Assembly (NCBI RefSeq): GCF_910593845.1
Contig: NZ_CAJVAS010000022.1
Span: 1 to 64,000, forward strand
Length of the DNA stretch: 64,000 bases
Direction: 5' to 3'
Source of the DNA: Paenibacillus solanacearum
Lineage (GTDB): Bacteria > Bacillota > Bacilli > Paenibacillales > NBRC-103111
The translations under genes were made by a program, and so were the position numbers. Below the pieces are notes generated by a model. That model had not been told where the DNA came from, did not search any database, and was given only the letters and a program-made list of their open reading frames with translations. Below are positions 7,268-17,167 of this stretch, piece by piece. Each line of letters begins with the position of its first letter. Positions within the stretch are counted from its first letter, which is position 1.

Positions 7268-10200
7268 TTACGAAAGATACAATGCTTTCAAGGCGGACGC
7301 ATCGCTGAATAGAACGGACGCTGCCTTGCTCGTTGCTTTGGCTGATGCCGCTTTACCGCCGAGGTGCTTGATGAAATCGTCGAGATGCTTGGCGGCCTTG
7401 CCCCGATCTCCCTTGTCGATAAAATGCTGCGCCTGCTTGAGCGAATTCGTCAACTGGGCCGCCAGCGAATGTTCAATCTCGCCGGATCCGATGTAGAACT
7501 CAAGCTCGCCTTGCAAGGAAGGAAGCGTGACGCCGACGGTCAAGGTGACGCGATTGGTCGTATACGTCGTTCCGTTTATCGTTACTTCCGCCCATATGTC
7601 CGAAGTGCCGGGGCTTAGGGCAGTCGGCTTGCCGTATACGAAATCAATGACCGACGCATTGCTGCTGTGGAATACCGGATTGCGCTGCTCCAGCCCTTCG
7701 ATCACGCGTCTTTTCTCCAGCAGCCCCTGAATCGTGACGTCGGCCGTCTGACCTCGCAGCAATTCGGTTAGCGAAACGTTCAGCTGTGCACCGACAGGCT
7801 TAAGTACGAGTCCCGGGATCGAAAGCTTAAGCAGGTTGGTTTCCTCCGTCAAGTAAAATTGGCCGAAATCGTCCTGCGTCATCCAGTTGCGAAGACCGGC
7901 ATCGCGAATGACGGTAAGCTGCTTCGTCGCCGCATGAATCGTAAAAAATCGGCTGCCCTGCACTCCGTATACGTTCCCGTCGGTCCCAATGGTGAACTGG
8001 GCGTCCCTCCATATGGCGCTCGAATACGATTTCGTGCTGATTTGCTGCGTATGGACGATCTGTCTTGTCACCGGATCGAAAATAAACAGCGTATCTTCAT
8101 CCGATCCCCATATATTGCCGTCCGGTCCGACGATCAGCTCGGTGATCGCCTTCTTCCCTGCAACCGGCGTGATCTCCAGCACTTTTTGCTTCTGCTCTAT
8201 ATCCCAAACGAACAGCTTCGCTTCCGTCGCGACAGGGTCTTGGCCGAGCCCGCCCCAGATGCCTGAGCCGCCGTAGATGAATCCGTCCTTATACGTTACC
8301 GCGGTCACGCTCTGTCCGTCGACGACGTTCGGGTACGCTTCCCGCACCCGGGTGTTCAGGTCGTAAATCACGAGCGCACCGCCAAGCAGGCCGTAATCCG
8401 GAACCGTACCGACGACGATTTTATCCCGGTCCCCGATGATCGTCCCCGCGAGCGCGCGGTCCTGCTGCCCGACATCATAGGCCGAGAACAGCAGCTTCGG
8501 ATTCGGTTGAACCGGATCTTTCACATTCCACGGCTTAGCCGGATCGAATTCGAACACCTTCGCATTCGGATAAGCGGCGAAATACAGCTTGCCCTTATGG
8601 CTGTAGATCCGGTCTGTCTGGGTTGCCGGCAGTTTTTGCCCGAGACCGAGCGTTTCGTTGGTGTATTCCGTTTTGACGCCTGTCAACGGATCGTATATCG
8701 CATTGCCGCCCGACAAATAACCGCTTGTGCTAATCTTTCCGTAGGTTGTTTTCTCTACGGTTTGAAGCGCTGTAGGCTCACCCTCGACAGGAATGATCGT
8801 GTACTTGATATGGCCTGTGCTCAAATTGTATTTGAATATGCGGCCCTCTCTCGTAAAACCGACCAACGAATAGCCCGGAAAATCCGTTTCGCCCAGCTGC
8901 GCGAACGTAAATCCGTACGCATCGCCGTCCGTGTACACATTCAGCGACTGGTATGTTCCCGTATCCAGATCATAGTATCCAAGCCGCGAGTTTGCGGTAT
9001 AGTACACTTTATTGTCGACTGGAGACTTCGGCGAAACGAGGCGCGATGTGACCGTGCCGGACGTTACGTCGAACTGCTGCGTCTCCAGATCCATCGCCAC
9101 CGTGCCTCCCGGCGAGAACCGCATAAACAGCTTGCCGCCGGATACCGTCATGTCGAAAATAAATTCCGCCGAAGCAAACTTGGCGGGAAGCGGGATCTCG
9201 ATCTTCTCTCCCGTATCGACGTTATACTTGATCAGATGCGCGTGGGAGCCGATGCCAAAATAGTACGAGCGCCGCTCTTCGTCATAAGCGACCGAGTACG
9301 TATACGCCTCATCCGGCATGACGGAGCCGAGATTCGTCAGTTGATTGCTCGCGATGCTGTACTCGAAAGCTTCGCTCTTATTGTAGGTGCCTCCGATCAA
9401 GGTGCCGGCCGGACCGTTCTTCATATCGAAGGTTTGCGAGCCGACCGCTTTGCGGATGAATTGTACTTTGTCCGCTCCCGGCACATACTTGAACAAGTAG
9501 CTTGGCGTACCCGCCAAATAGACGGTCCCGTCCGGCTGTACGGCCAGTCCGCGGACGTATGTGGAGGCGTATGTCGTATTGCCGACCTTCTCCGATATCG
9601 CAATTTGCGCGATCAGCGTTTCCGTTCGGACATCGACGACGAGCAGACTGGCCGGGTTGCCGACCAAGGTGGAGTATGCGAGCAGGTTGCCCGCCGCATC
9701 GCGGCCGAATGCGGCCCTGTGCGTATTGATCGTATGGATTTGGGGCCCGACCGTTGTAATTTCATACGGGATCGTCCCTCCGTCCTGCGGTTTCACCGCA
9801 AAGGAGAGGTCATCGACGTACGTTTGCCCCACACTTGCCGAAGCGGTATAAACCAAGATTCTGGCTACCGTGGCGGCAGCCGGCGCCTGGGATTCCGTGC
9901 TCACATCGGTCCAGGCGGCAGCCGGCTTTAACGTAGCAAGGGATGCCGGCGCAATATAGCCGGTTACGGCATTATCGCTCGCGCTTCTGTAATACCGGAC
10001 AGCTGCATAGATCGTGCCGCTCGTATCGTTCGTTTGGACGTGGAAGACATACTTGTTCCCCGCCGTCACGTCGATAGGATCGCTGTACACGACGATGGAT
10101 GCGTTCGTTGCGGTATCGGCAACAAATAGGCTGCTGCTGCCGGAATGACTGCTGCGGTCATTCACTTCCACTGTAATGCCCGGCTTGATCGCGCCCGCAC

Positions 10201-10381
10201 CGCCGTATAGCGACCATCCCGGAATGGAGCCGTCCTCATTCAAGGGAAGCTCAAAGCCGGGATTCGCGATCAGATTCGGCATCGCGGCGTCGGCACGGAC
10301 TGGCTGAAGCGGAAGCATCCCCGATACGACGGTCAATAGGATGGCAAGCAGTGCAAATATCAATGGTTTCGTACGCCACAT
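7268..10381 (-). CDS. Large secreted beta-propeller protein with N-terminal CBM-like and C-terminal FIMAH-like domains
   Basis: A 1037-residue exported protein. The start at 10381 gives a Sec signal peptide (residues about 1-33, ending near VRADA). Residues about 35-190 resemble a CBM4/9-type jelly roll (NPGFELPL, then GWSLYGG). Residues about 200-880 are repeated propeller blades of the YVTN/PQQ kind, with many Y-DLDTG and F-Y-VDTG repeats. A bacterial Ig-like segment follows (about 890-960). The last ~75 residues (LAAQLTNSLKQAQHFIDKG) match the FIMAH helical module common in Paenibacillus exoenzymes. No catalytic motif was recognised. A polysaccharide-binding or lyase-associated surface role is likely. 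Confidence 0.75.
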   Translation of the reverse strand: MWRTKPLIFALLAILLTVVSGMLPLQPVRADAAMPNLIANPGFELPLNEDGSIPGWSLYGGAGAIKPGITVEVNDRSSHSGSSSLFVADTATNASIVVYSDPIDVTAGNKYVFHVQTNDTSGTIYAAVRYYRSASDNAVTGYIAPASLATLKPAAAWTDVSTESQAPAAATVARILVYTASASVGQTYVDDLSFAVKPQDGGTIPYEITTVGPQIHTINTHRAAFGRDAAGNLLAYSTLVGNPASLLVVDVRTETLIAQIAISEKVGNTTYASTYVRGLAVQPDGTVYLAGTPSYLFKYVPGADKVQFIRKAVGSQTFDMKNGPAGTLIGGTYNKSEAFEYSIASNQLTNLGSVMPDEAYTYSVAYDEERRSYYFGIGSHAHLIKYNVDTGEKIEIPLPAKFASAEFIFDMTVSGGKLFMRFSPGGTVAMDLETQQFDVTSGTVTSRLVSPKSPVDNKVYYTANSRLGYYDLDTGTYQSLNVYTDGDAYGFTFAQLGETDFPGYSLVGFTREGRIFKYNLSTGHIKYTIIPVEGEPTALQTVEKTTYGKISTSGYLSGGNAIYDPLTGVKTEYTNETLGLGQKLPATQTDRIYSHKGKLYFAAYPNAKVFEFDPAKPWNVKDPVQPNPKLLFSAYDVGQQDRALAGTIIGDRDKIVVGTVPDYGLLGGALVIYDLNTRVREAYPNVVDGQSVTAVTYKDGFIYGGSGIWGGLGQDPVATEAKLFVWDIEQKQKVLEITPVAGKKAITELIVGPDGNIWGSDEDTLFIFDPVTRQIVHTQQISTKSYSSAIWRDAQFTIGTDGNVYGVQGSRFFTIHAATKQLTVIRDAGLRNWMTQDDFGQFYLTEETNLLKLSIPGLVLKPVGAQLNVSLTELLRGQTADVTIQGLLEKRRVIEGLEQRNPVFHSSNASVIDFVYGKPTALSPGTSDIWAEVTINGTTYTTNRVTLTVGVTLPSLQGELEFYIGSGEIEHSLAAQLTNSLKQAQHFIDKGDRGKAAKHLDDFIKHLGGKAASAKATSKAASVLFSDASALKALYLS

Positions 10382-10542
10382 GATTCGGTTACACCCTCCA
10401 CTGAATCGATTCGAATTCGAAACAGCTTGTTCTCCTTCGTGTAACCATCGTAATCGTACGATGAAACGCCTGCTTTGCTGAAAGTAATGCATTGGGGTCC
10501 GTATTTGACTGTACGTGCGCGAATTATAGCCCTTATGGTTTA

Positions 10543-11730
10543 TTATGATGTTGAGAAAGATCCGGACATATCCCAATCCGTTTCATTTCTGCCCGCCTTC
10601 TTGTACTTCGAGCTTCGGATCAGCTCTTTCAATATGCGCTCATATTCATCCGCATCAAACGGCACATCGACCATCGCTTTTTTAAAGGAAGAAAGCATAA
10701 TGCCATTGCCGATGGTAAGTCCCTTGATCCCTTCCGTGCCATGCGCGATCAATTCGCCTCCGCCTCTCAGGATCGCTTGAACGAATGCTTCCGTGACAAC
10801 CTTATGACCGTTCGGCTCGGATTTTCTCACCGGAATTTCCGTATACCAGCTCTCGACGTTATCAAAGCCGCTCTTCGATTCCCGCAGATGCTGCAGCATC
10901 GAGATGCGGTTTTTGTAAAGAATGATCTTCCCGTTCTCATAGACCAGCTTCCCGTTCTCTCCGATAATTTCCATCCGGTTCGTTCCCGGTGACTCGGCCG
11001 TAGTCACGATAAAATGCCCGATCATGCCATTCTCATGTTCAAAATAGGCGGTGACCTCGTCCTCTACTTCAATATTGTGGTATTTGCCGATATGAGCGTG
11101 ACCGCTGATCCGTGCCGGAAGACCGAACAGCCATTGATACGTATCCAGATTGTGAGGACATTGATTCGTCAGGATGCCGCCGCCTTCCCCGGCCCAGGTG
11201 GCGCGCCAATCGCCGCTGTCGTAATAAGCCTGGGAACGGAACCATGCCGTATTGATCCAGGTGACGCGGGTCAGTCTTCCGAGCTCGCCGCTATCGACGA
11301 TGTCTTTCAGCTTTTTATAGAACGGCAGCGTACGCTCCTGGAACATGATGCCGAACATCAGATTCGGATGTTCCCGATTCGCTTTCTCGTAAGCAGCTAG
11401 CGACTTTTTCGCATCGTTCACGTGGACGGCCAGCGGTTTCTCGCACATGACATGCAGCCCTCGCTCGAAGGCATCAACGGAGATTGTCGTATGATCGTAG
11501 TGCGGGACTGCGATGATGACCGCCTCCAGTCCCGAACGATCGAACAGATCGGTATGGCTATAATAGGCGTCCGTGCCGCATTCCACGGCATACTGATCTG
11601 CCCGCTCCTTCACGGTATCGCATACGCCAACCAGTTCGACATGATCCATCGCGCTTAAATACCGAATATGCGTACGTCCGATATTGCCCAAACCGACCAA
11701 CCCGATTTTCACTTTATGCTGAACGCTCAT
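10543..11730 (-). CDS. Gfo/Idh/MocA family oxidoreductase
   Basis: A 395-residue NAD(P)-dependent sugar dehydrogenase-like protein. Residues 1-130 are a Rossmann fold with the nucleotide motif GLVGLGNIGRTH and the family signature MCEKPLAVH. The rest is the alpha/beta substrate domain with a GGGILTNQCPHNLDTYQW segment carrying the usual catalytic-region histidine. The start at 11730 follows GGGAGGG. The isomerase at 11747 lies 16 bases upstream on the same strand, so the two are co-transcribed. This pairing is typical of inositol, keto-sugar or levoglucosan-type catabolism, but the substrate cannot be fixed. Confidence 0.87.
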   Translation of the reverse strand: MSVQHKVKIGLVGLGNIGRTHIRYLSAMDHVELVGVCDTVKERADQYAVECGTDAYYSHTDLFDRSGLEAVIIAVPHYDHTTISVDAFERGLHVMCEKPLAVHVNDAKKSLAAYEKANREHPNLMFGIMFQERTLPFYKKLKDIVDSGELGRLTRVTWINTAWFRSQAYYDSGDWRATWAGEGGGILTNQCPHNLDTYQWLFGLPARISGHAHIGKYHNIEVEDEVTAYFEHENGMIGHFIVTTAESPGTNRMEIIGENGKLVYENGKIILYKNRISMLQHLRESKSGFDNVESWYTEIPVRKSEPNGHKVVTEAFVQAILRGGGELIAHGTEGIKGLTIGNGIMLSSFKKAMVDVPFDADEYERILKELIRSSKYKKAGRNETDWDMSGSFSTS

Positions 11731-11746
11731 CTCAATCCCTCCCGAC

Positions 11747-12565
11747 TTAATTCCAAGTCATCGACGCTTCTTGCAGCAGCTTCTTCAACGCTTTCACGGC
11801 ATAGACGAAACGCTCCGCTCCATCCTGCTCCGGCAAATATTTTTGCAAATGCGGCTCAAGGGAAAGATAGCCGGAGAATTGATTCCGTTTCAGATGCTCA
11901 ATGAAAGCCGCGAATTCGCCGTCCCCTTCGCCGGCCGGAACGAAAATGCGCTTCTCCGAAAGGGCGTCCTTCACATGAACATACGCCAAGTAAGACTCAA
12001 GCTTCGGCAGCGCTTCGGAGACGGGCTTGACCCCGTTCATGACGAAATTGCCTGGATCCAGTGCAAGCCGTAGGCGCGGGGAATCGCATGCGGCTAATAC
12101 ATCGAGGCAGCGATCGGCCGTATTGCCGTACACGCCGCTCTCGTTCTCCAGGACCAGCGTCACCTGATATGACTCCGCCAAGCTAACCAGCTGCTTCAAG
12201 CGGGAGATGACTTCTTCCCGGTATGTCGCATGCTCCCCCTCGGCGACGAAGTAAGAGAATACGCGAATATAAGGCGCGTTCAAGAAGCCCGCAATTTCGC
12301 CCGCCCGCTTCATATGGCTAAGTTCCTGTTGAAAGTCGTCCTGCATCTTGAATTTGCCGATCGGCGAGCCGATGGAGGAAATCCGGAAGCCCCGGGCGTC
12401 CAGCAGCTTTTTTACGCGCTCCAATTCGTCATCCGTCAGCTTGAGCACGTTTTTGCCCCAGACGCCGCGAAATTCAATATGGGAGATGCCTTCAGATTCC
12501 AATACTTCCATCTGCTGCTCTAGGTCGGCACCTATTTCGTCTGCAAAACCGGTAATCGTGACCAT
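11747..12565 (-). CDS. TIM-barrel sugar phosphate isomerase/epimerase
   Basis: A 272-residue AP-endonuclease-2-like (PF01261) TIM barrel. The N-terminal strand reads ITGFADEIG. The metal-ligand segments include VLENESGVYG, LALDPGNFVMNG, YVHVKDAL and LSLEPHL, which supply the Glu, Asp, His and Glu ligands known in the family. It starts at 12565 after AGGAAGG. It heads a two-gene unit with the oxidoreductase at 10543, with a cre-like element about 120 bases upstream. It probably interconverts a keto-sugar that the oxidoreductase makes or consumes. Confidence 0.85.
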   Translation of the reverse strand: MVTITGFADEIGADLEQQMEVLESEGISHIEFRGVWGKNVLKLTDDELERVKKLLDARGFRISSIGSPIGKFKMQDDFQQELSHMKRAGEIAGFLNAPYIRVFSYFVAEGEHATYREEVISRLKQLVSLAESYQVTLVLENESGVYGNTADRCLDVLAACDSPRLRLALDPGNFVMNGVKPVSEALPKLESYLAYVHVKDALSEKRIFVPAGEGDGEFAAFIEHLKRNQFSGYLSLEPHLQKYLPEQDGAERFVYAVKALKKLLQEASMTWN

Positions 12566-12685
12566 GAAATTACACCTTCCTCTTATCGTATTCGCCCTGC
12601 TTCCGTTCGATTGCCCGTACGGTCAACGTCAGTTGAAGCTGTTCTGATCTTAAATCGTTCACATTGCAACTATGGTTCACCGTAT

Positions 12686-12699
12686 ATTAAGCGCTTACA
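12686..12699. promoter_or_regulatory. cre-like (CcpA) site
   Basis: ATTAAGCGCTTACA matches 12 of 14 positions of TGWAARCGYTWWCA and contains the palindrome TAAGCGCTTA. It sits in the 286-bp gap between the AraC gene and the isomerase. A TACAAT -10 candidate for the isomerase transcript is nearby at about 12820 on the minus strand. Catabolite repression of the isomerase-oxidoreductase operon is inferred. Confidence 0.5.
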
Positions 12700-12851
12700 T
12701 AATGGATTTATGCCGATTTCCGTCCTGCTCCCGATATCGATATGCCCGCCAATCCGGTATTCGAATCCGAATGATCCCGATCCCCCTTCGCGCGTTTGGT
12801 AGGTTTGACACTTTTTATTGTAGCAAAACGGACGATGTACAACGATGATTG

Positions 12852-13727
12852 TCATTGACCGGATTCGAAGCCGGAATGAACTGAAATTGACTTTTTAATC
12901 CGCTCGCGGAACTGTTCCGGCGTATCCCCTACATACTTCCGGAACACCCGGCTGAAGTGCGTCACATGCTTAAACCCGAGCTCGTAACCGATCTCGGTAA
13001 CGGTTCTTCGCTTCTCCTCCATCAGGAAAATCATTTTCGCCTGGTTGATTCTGCGCTGGTACAAATAGTTGAAGATCGTCACCCCGGTCACTTCGCGGAA
13101 AATTCGCGACAAATAATACTTATTGACGTGCATCGATTTCTCCAGCTGCTCGAGATTAAGATCTTCCGCATAATGCTCTTCAATGAATCGGATCAGCTCC
13201 TGCACATGATATTCTTTTTGCGAGGCGAGTTCTTCCTTGTGTCCGATCGGCTTCTTGAAGAAGTGGAACACCATAAACATCAAATCCATGAACGCCACGC
13301 GAAACCGGTTCATCGATACCTCGTCGGTCCGGGAATGAAATTGCTGCATCGTTTGCAAGGCGGCTTCAAATTGCTGGCGGTCCTCCCCCTGCAAGTTTAT
13401 TTTATAATTTTTCAATTCCTCGAACGGCTCCAGCACGTTGACGGTAAATAAATGCTGAACAGCCTTCCGGACATAATCCGGTTCAAAGTTAATAAGGGAA
13501 CGGACGTACTTGAAGTGCTCATCGACTTTCGCATTCGGGCAGTGCAGCGTCATCCCATGCATAATGAGAAGGTCCCCCGGAGCAAGGACATGGATTTGAT
13601 CTCCAATCAAGTAGTTGCCTTTTCCCTCATGAAAATAAAAGATTTCAAAATTGGGATGCGATTGAAAAACCGAACGGAATGGCGTCGATTTTCGATATAC
13701 GAATTCAACCATTTTCAAAGGCTCCAT
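12852..13727 (-). CDS. AraC family transcriptional regulator
   Basis: A 291-residue regulator with the start at 13727, after AGGAAAGGG. Residues 5-150 form a cupin sensor (HPNFEIFYFHEGKGNYLIGDQ split over two strands). The C-terminal ~100 residues are the double helix-turn-helix, with LEKSMHVNKYYLSRIFR and the signature ELGFKHVTHFSRVFRKY. It lies upstream of, and on the same strand as, the isomerase-oxidoreductase pair and is likely its regulator, responding to an unknown sugar. Confidence 0.85.
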   Translation of the reverse strand: MEPLKMVEFVYRKSTPFRSVFQSHPNFEIFYFHEGKGNYLIGDQIHVLAPGDLLIMHGMTLHCPNAKVDEHFKYVRSLINFEPDYVRKAVQHLFTVNVLEPFEELKNYKINLQGEDRQQFEAALQTMQQFHSRTDEVSMNRFRVAFMDLMFMVFHFFKKPIGHKEELASQKEYHVQELIRFIEEHYAEDLNLEQLEKSMHVNKYYLSRIFREVTGVTIFNYLYQRRINQAKMIFLMEEKRRTVTEIGYELGFKHVTHFSRVFRKYVGDTPEQFRERIKKSISVHSGFESGQ

Positions 13728-13808
13728 AAGCTGCACCCTTTCCTGCGTTATCGATAAGCAGATCGCTGGAGAAAGAAACATGTGTCGGCTAAACGTAAAA
13801 GCTTACTG

Positions 13809-14177
13809 TCATTTCCTAATAAAAGGCTTAACCATATCCTCAGGTGTCCCGCCGATGAGGAGCAGCAGCAGCCGATTTCCAATATGAAGTGCCGCATAGA
13901 TCACGGCGGCCACCAGATAGCCCGACCTTATTAAGCCGTAAGCCGCTGCTCCGACGAGCACAAACTCGATGATGACGACTGCAGCTATAGGTAAAGCGAT
14001 CCTGGCTTTGGGAGAGATGAAAAGTCCCCATACTATGGCAGCTATTAGCGGAAGCCCTGCAGTGAGGACGATACTCGAAACAGTCCCGTCCGCAAGATGA
14101 TAACCCCCAATGCCCAAGGAGGCGAGGAGGATCAGCTCGAGTACGAACCGGATCACAAGATTGAAGGCGATGAACAT
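13809..14177 (-). CDS. YrdB-like small membrane protein
   Basis: A 122-residue protein with four predicted membrane helices, matching the DUF2568/YrdB family (VIRFVLELILLASLGIGGY near the N-terminus and a final AALHIGNRLLLLLI helix). The start at 14177 follows AAAGGAG. Function in the family is unknown. It is monocistronic, or read through into the AraC gene 81 bases downstream. Confidence 0.75.
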   Translation of the reverse strand: MFIAFNLVIRFVLELILLASLGIGGYHLADGTVSSIVLTAGLPLIAAIVWGLFISPKARIALPIAAVVIIEFVLVGAAAYGLIRSGYLVAAVIYAALHIGNRLLLLLIGGTPEDMVKPFIRK

Positions 14178-14295
14178 GATTGCGCTCCTTTTGCTGCGAA
14201 ATTTCAGTCATACAACGAATTGGATATTCTACGCACGCATCCGATCTCCTCTATTTCCATAGGATTGCGCATCCGATTGTATCCCGCAAGTAAAA

Positions 14296-14344
14296 AAGCA
14301 CACCGGCGTATGTGTGCGTCTCCCCGCCACAAACCGATGTGCTT
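14296..14344 (-). terminator. Terminator after the intracellular propeller gene
   Basis: AAGCACACCGG and CCGATGTGCTT form an imperfect stem that, read on the minus strand, ends in CTTTTTTAC. It is 25 bases past the stop at 14369. Confidence 0.6.
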
Positions 14345-14368
14345 CGAATGAAATTTTCGATCGAGCCT

Positions 14369-16147
14369 CTACAATGCAATGCGGTAAAGCACTTCATTCA
14401 CGGCAAAATAAATTCCGTCTGGGTGCTCCGTGGCGGCCCTGACGATTCCAGGTAGCGCGACCTGCTCCACCTGTCCGTTCTCCGTGTCGATGAGCAGCAG
14501 TTTTTTTCCGCAAAAGGCGCCGACCGTCCTGCCTTGACGAGCATACACGAGCCAGCTGCACGGCGCTTCCGTAGCGATCGCCAGCTCTTCCCGGAATTCC
14601 AGGCGAGCGGGATCGAATACCCGAATCTCATGGCTAACGCCTACGTATACGTTCCCTGCCGCGGCAAGGATGGCATTGCCCATCTTTTCATGGGACGCCA
14701 GCTGTACCGAATGGATCAAGCCCCGATCCGGATGCCAGACACCAAAGTAACCCTGCACTTCGCGGAAAGGGAGGCCGCTGGCGCCGCCATTGGTAGTGAA
14801 GTATACGTAACGATCGTCGGCGGCTACCCCCGCGACCTGCTGCTCCGGCACACCATTGTTCCATACTTGGACTTCCCGTGTCTCGGGATCCACTCGGGAC
14901 AAGGCTCCGCCGTACGTCCCGTACTTCGCCGACCATCCGGTCCACAGTCCGCCGTCCGGTCCGATCACCGTGCGCCCCTCCGGCCTCACGAAATCCGGCT
15001 TCACCGGCTTAAGCGATATGGGATTCGCATTGCTCAGTTGATCCCAAGGCTGCTCGGGATCGTAGACAATATGATCGCCACCGACGTAAGCGGACATAAA
15101 TAGCTTGCCCCCGACAAAACGCATGCCGTATACTTCGCCGCCCGCGTTGCAGACGGAAGACGAATTCCAGTACGTGCCGTCCGCCGGGTTGAACCGAAAT
15201 ATCGTCTGTCCGAATCCGCATGCCCCCCAGATTTGCCCTCCGTCATCGACGGTCAAGGTGTGGATGCGCGTGGCCGGAGCGTCGACGGGAATCCGCTTCA
15301 GTACCGGTACCTCATCCAAGGAGTCGATAATGTAGTAATCCTGCCCCCGGACACCGCCCCATCGTCCATTCGCCAACGGGAACGCACGGACCTTGTTTCC
15401 GTTCGACAGCACCGCTTCTCTTCGAGGCAGCCTCTCTTCCCATCCGGTGCCTTCCAGCCGTTCAAACGTCGCAGCATCATAAAACTGCCATTCCTGATCT
15501 TTCGCCGTAGCAATAAAGTCGGAGTTCGCTTCCCGGGCGATGAAGCCCGGTGTGCCGAAATTTCGGAATGTGCCGGATTCGATATGATACGCTTTCAGGA
15601 ACGGTTCATCGTATCCGCCTGAGACGAGGATGTATCCGGGTACAGCATGAAAATGACGGCTGTACAGATTTTTGGGATTGTCCGAGACGCGTCCCAGGTT
15701 CTCCAGCTTATGCTCCTTCGGATCGTAGCGCAGTAAGGAGCAGCCCGGCCAAGTACCGCCATAGATCAGGTCATCCGATCCGAGGACTATGTCCCACACA
15801 TATTTCTCGGATGGGTCTCGCAGCGGTTCGGCCCATTCCCGGGTCCGCAAGTCCAGGCTGTGCAAATAAGCATGGTTCGGACATGTGCCCACAATCAGCT
15901 TCTCATTATGCCAGTTCACAAGCCCCCAAGCCCCTTCGTCGCCCGGAAGCGCCAGGCTCTCCCCTTGGCCGGTCTCGGTGTCGATGAAGATCAGATTGCC
16001 GGTTTGTCCGGCGGCAAAGTTGGACAGTACGATCTTCTCGCGACCGTCGAACGGATCCGTCATTACCGTACTCGCTAAAATATTGAAGTTGCGACAAGGT
16101 CTGCTCATTTCCGTTAGACGCATCCCTTCGCGGTCAACAACGTTCAT
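14369..16147 (-). CDS. Intracellular beta-propeller (YVTN/SMP-30-like repeat) protein
   Basis: A 592-residue protein without signal peptide. The ATG at 16147 is preferred over an upstream GTG that lies inside the ribosome binding site. The chain is made of about a dozen propeller strands such as IFIDTETGQ, LHSLDLRTREW, LLRYDPKEH, IFRFNPADG and ALSRVDPETR. These resemble the blades of the secreted protein at 7268, and both belong to a group often annotated as WD40/quinoprotein repeat proteins near sugar catabolism genes. No catalytic site is evident. It sits downstream of the isomerase at 16316, separated by a terminator, so it probably has its own promoter. Confidence 0.7.
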   Translation of the reverse strand: MNVVDREGMRLTEMSRPCRNFNILASTVMTDPFDGREKIVLSNFAAGQTGNLIFIDTETGQGESLALPGDEGAWGLVNWHNEKLIVGTCPNHAYLHSLDLRTREWAEPLRDPSEKYVWDIVLGSDDLIYGGTWPGCSLLRYDPKEHKLENLGRVSDNPKNLYSRHFHAVPGYILVSGGYDEPFLKAYHIESGTFRNFGTPGFIAREANSDFIATAKDQEWQFYDAATFERLEGTGWEERLPRREAVLSNGNKVRAFPLANGRWGGVRGQDYYIIDSLDEVPVLKRIPVDAPATRIHTLTVDDGGQIWGACGFGQTIFRFNPADGTYWNSSSVCNAGGEVYGMRFVGGKLFMSAYVGGDHIVYDPEQPWDQLSNANPISLKPVKPDFVRPEGRTVIGPDGGLWTGWSAKYGTYGGALSRVDPETREVQVWNNGVPEQQVAGVAADDRYVYFTTNGGASGLPFREVQGYFGVWHPDRGLIHSVQLASHEKMGNAILAAAGNVYVGVSHEIRVFDPARLEFREELAIATEAPCSWLVYARQGRTVGAFCGKKLLLIDTENGQVEQVALPGIVRAATEHPDGIYFAVNEVLYRIAL

Positions 16148-16242
16148 CGTCCTCACCTTTTCCCCGATAAAATAATTACATGTATTATACCTATACCTAA
16201 ATTATAGAGCCGACCTTGTGTCGTGGCAACAAAAAAAAGAAA

Positions 16243-16286
16243 AAGGGTTGTTCCGAAGGTCGGTATGACCTGTCATGACAACCCTT
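16243..16286 (-). terminator. Intrinsic terminator after the isomerase gene
   Basis: AAGGGTTGT and ACAACCCTT form a 9-bp stem. Read on the minus strand the hairpin is followed by TTTCTTTTTTTT, a textbook terminator 30 bases past the stop at 16316. Confidence 0.8.
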
Positions 16287-16315
16287 GGCCGCAGCTTCGC
16301 GCGCGGTATGTGCGG

Positions 16316-17149
16316 TTATGCCGCCGGTCCGCCCTTAATGATCGCTTCCAGCTGGCGTGCCGTATCGTAGACTTGCTGCAGCGGGTTCGCGGAGTACAGG
16401 CCGATCTCGGCGGTAAGCGTGTCTGCGTAGCCGATTTCCTTCAGCGCCGCAACGACCTCCGGCCAGTTGACGTCGCCGGCAAGCAGCGGAACGAACCCGC
16501 TTCCGTTGCCGACGGCGGTCTTAAAGTCCTTGACATGGACTTTGACGATCCGGCTGCCGAGAATGCGAATCCATTGCTGCGGAAAGCCGTACAGCAAAAT
16601 GTTCCCGACGTCGAAATAAACGCCGGCATAAGGCGAATTCAACGTATCGATATACGTCCGCATCTCCAGCGGGGAAAGCAGAAATTTATTCCATACGTTC
16701 TCGATCCCCATGCGGACCGCGCGCTGCTCCGCTTCCGGCAAGAGCCTTTGCAGCTCGCTCAAGCTTCGTTCGTAGCAGTCGTCGTAAGAGGTGGCGGCAT
16801 TGACGACACCGGGCACGACCAGCACGGTGTCCGCTCCCATCCGCTCCGCCAGATCGAGCTGCTTCATCACGACATTGCGGCCTTGCGCCCTTACGTCCGG
16901 ATCCGCCGACGACAACGGATTTTTCCCCATCAACGAAGTAGAGATGCTGCGCAGCTGTATGCCGTGATCCCGGGCGAGCTTCGCGATCGCATCCGCCTCG
17001 CTCGGCGTCGTATCCATCGTCAGTCCTACCCCGCCGGCCGGGTTCACGTTCAACTCGACGGCGTCGAATCCCGCATCGCGGCTCATGGCAAATACGTTAT
17101 GTAACGGCGTCCCTACGGGAAAGCACCATTGATTCACGCTTTTCAGCAT
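16316..17149 (-). CDS. TIM-barrel sugar phosphate isomerase/epimerase
   Basis: A 277-residue PF01261 protein. The start at 17149 follows GGAGGA with 8-base spacing. It opens with SVNQWCFP, and the metal-site segments include VELNVNPAGG, MGIENVWNKFL, VYFDVGNILLYG, IVKVHVKDF and LTAEIG. The gene lies 18 bases after the oxidoreductase at 17168, so the pair repeats the isomerase plus Gfo/Idh/MocA theme of 10543-12565, in the opposite order. It probably acts on the oxidoreductase product. Confidence 0.85.
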   Translation of the reverse strand: MLKSVNQWCFPVGTPLHNVFAMSRDAGFDAVELNVNPAGGVGLTMDTTPSEADAIAKLARDHGIQLRSISTSLMGKNPLSSADPDVRAQGRNVVMKQLDLAERMGADTVLVVPGVVNAATSYDDCYERSLSELQRLLPEAEQRAVRMGIENVWNKFLLSPLEMRTYIDTLNSPYAGVYFDVGNILLYGFPQQWIRILGSRIVKVHVKDFKTAVGNGSGFVPLLAGDVNWPEVVAALKEIGYADTLTAEIGLYSANPLQQVYDTARQLEAIIKGGPAA

Positions 17150-17167
17150 AACGGTTTCCTCCATTCT

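Noticed and set aside
8507..9931. A 474-codon open frame on the plus strand
   Set aside because: It is antisense to the secreted propeller gene with Arg/Val-rich non-protein-like composition and no start signals.
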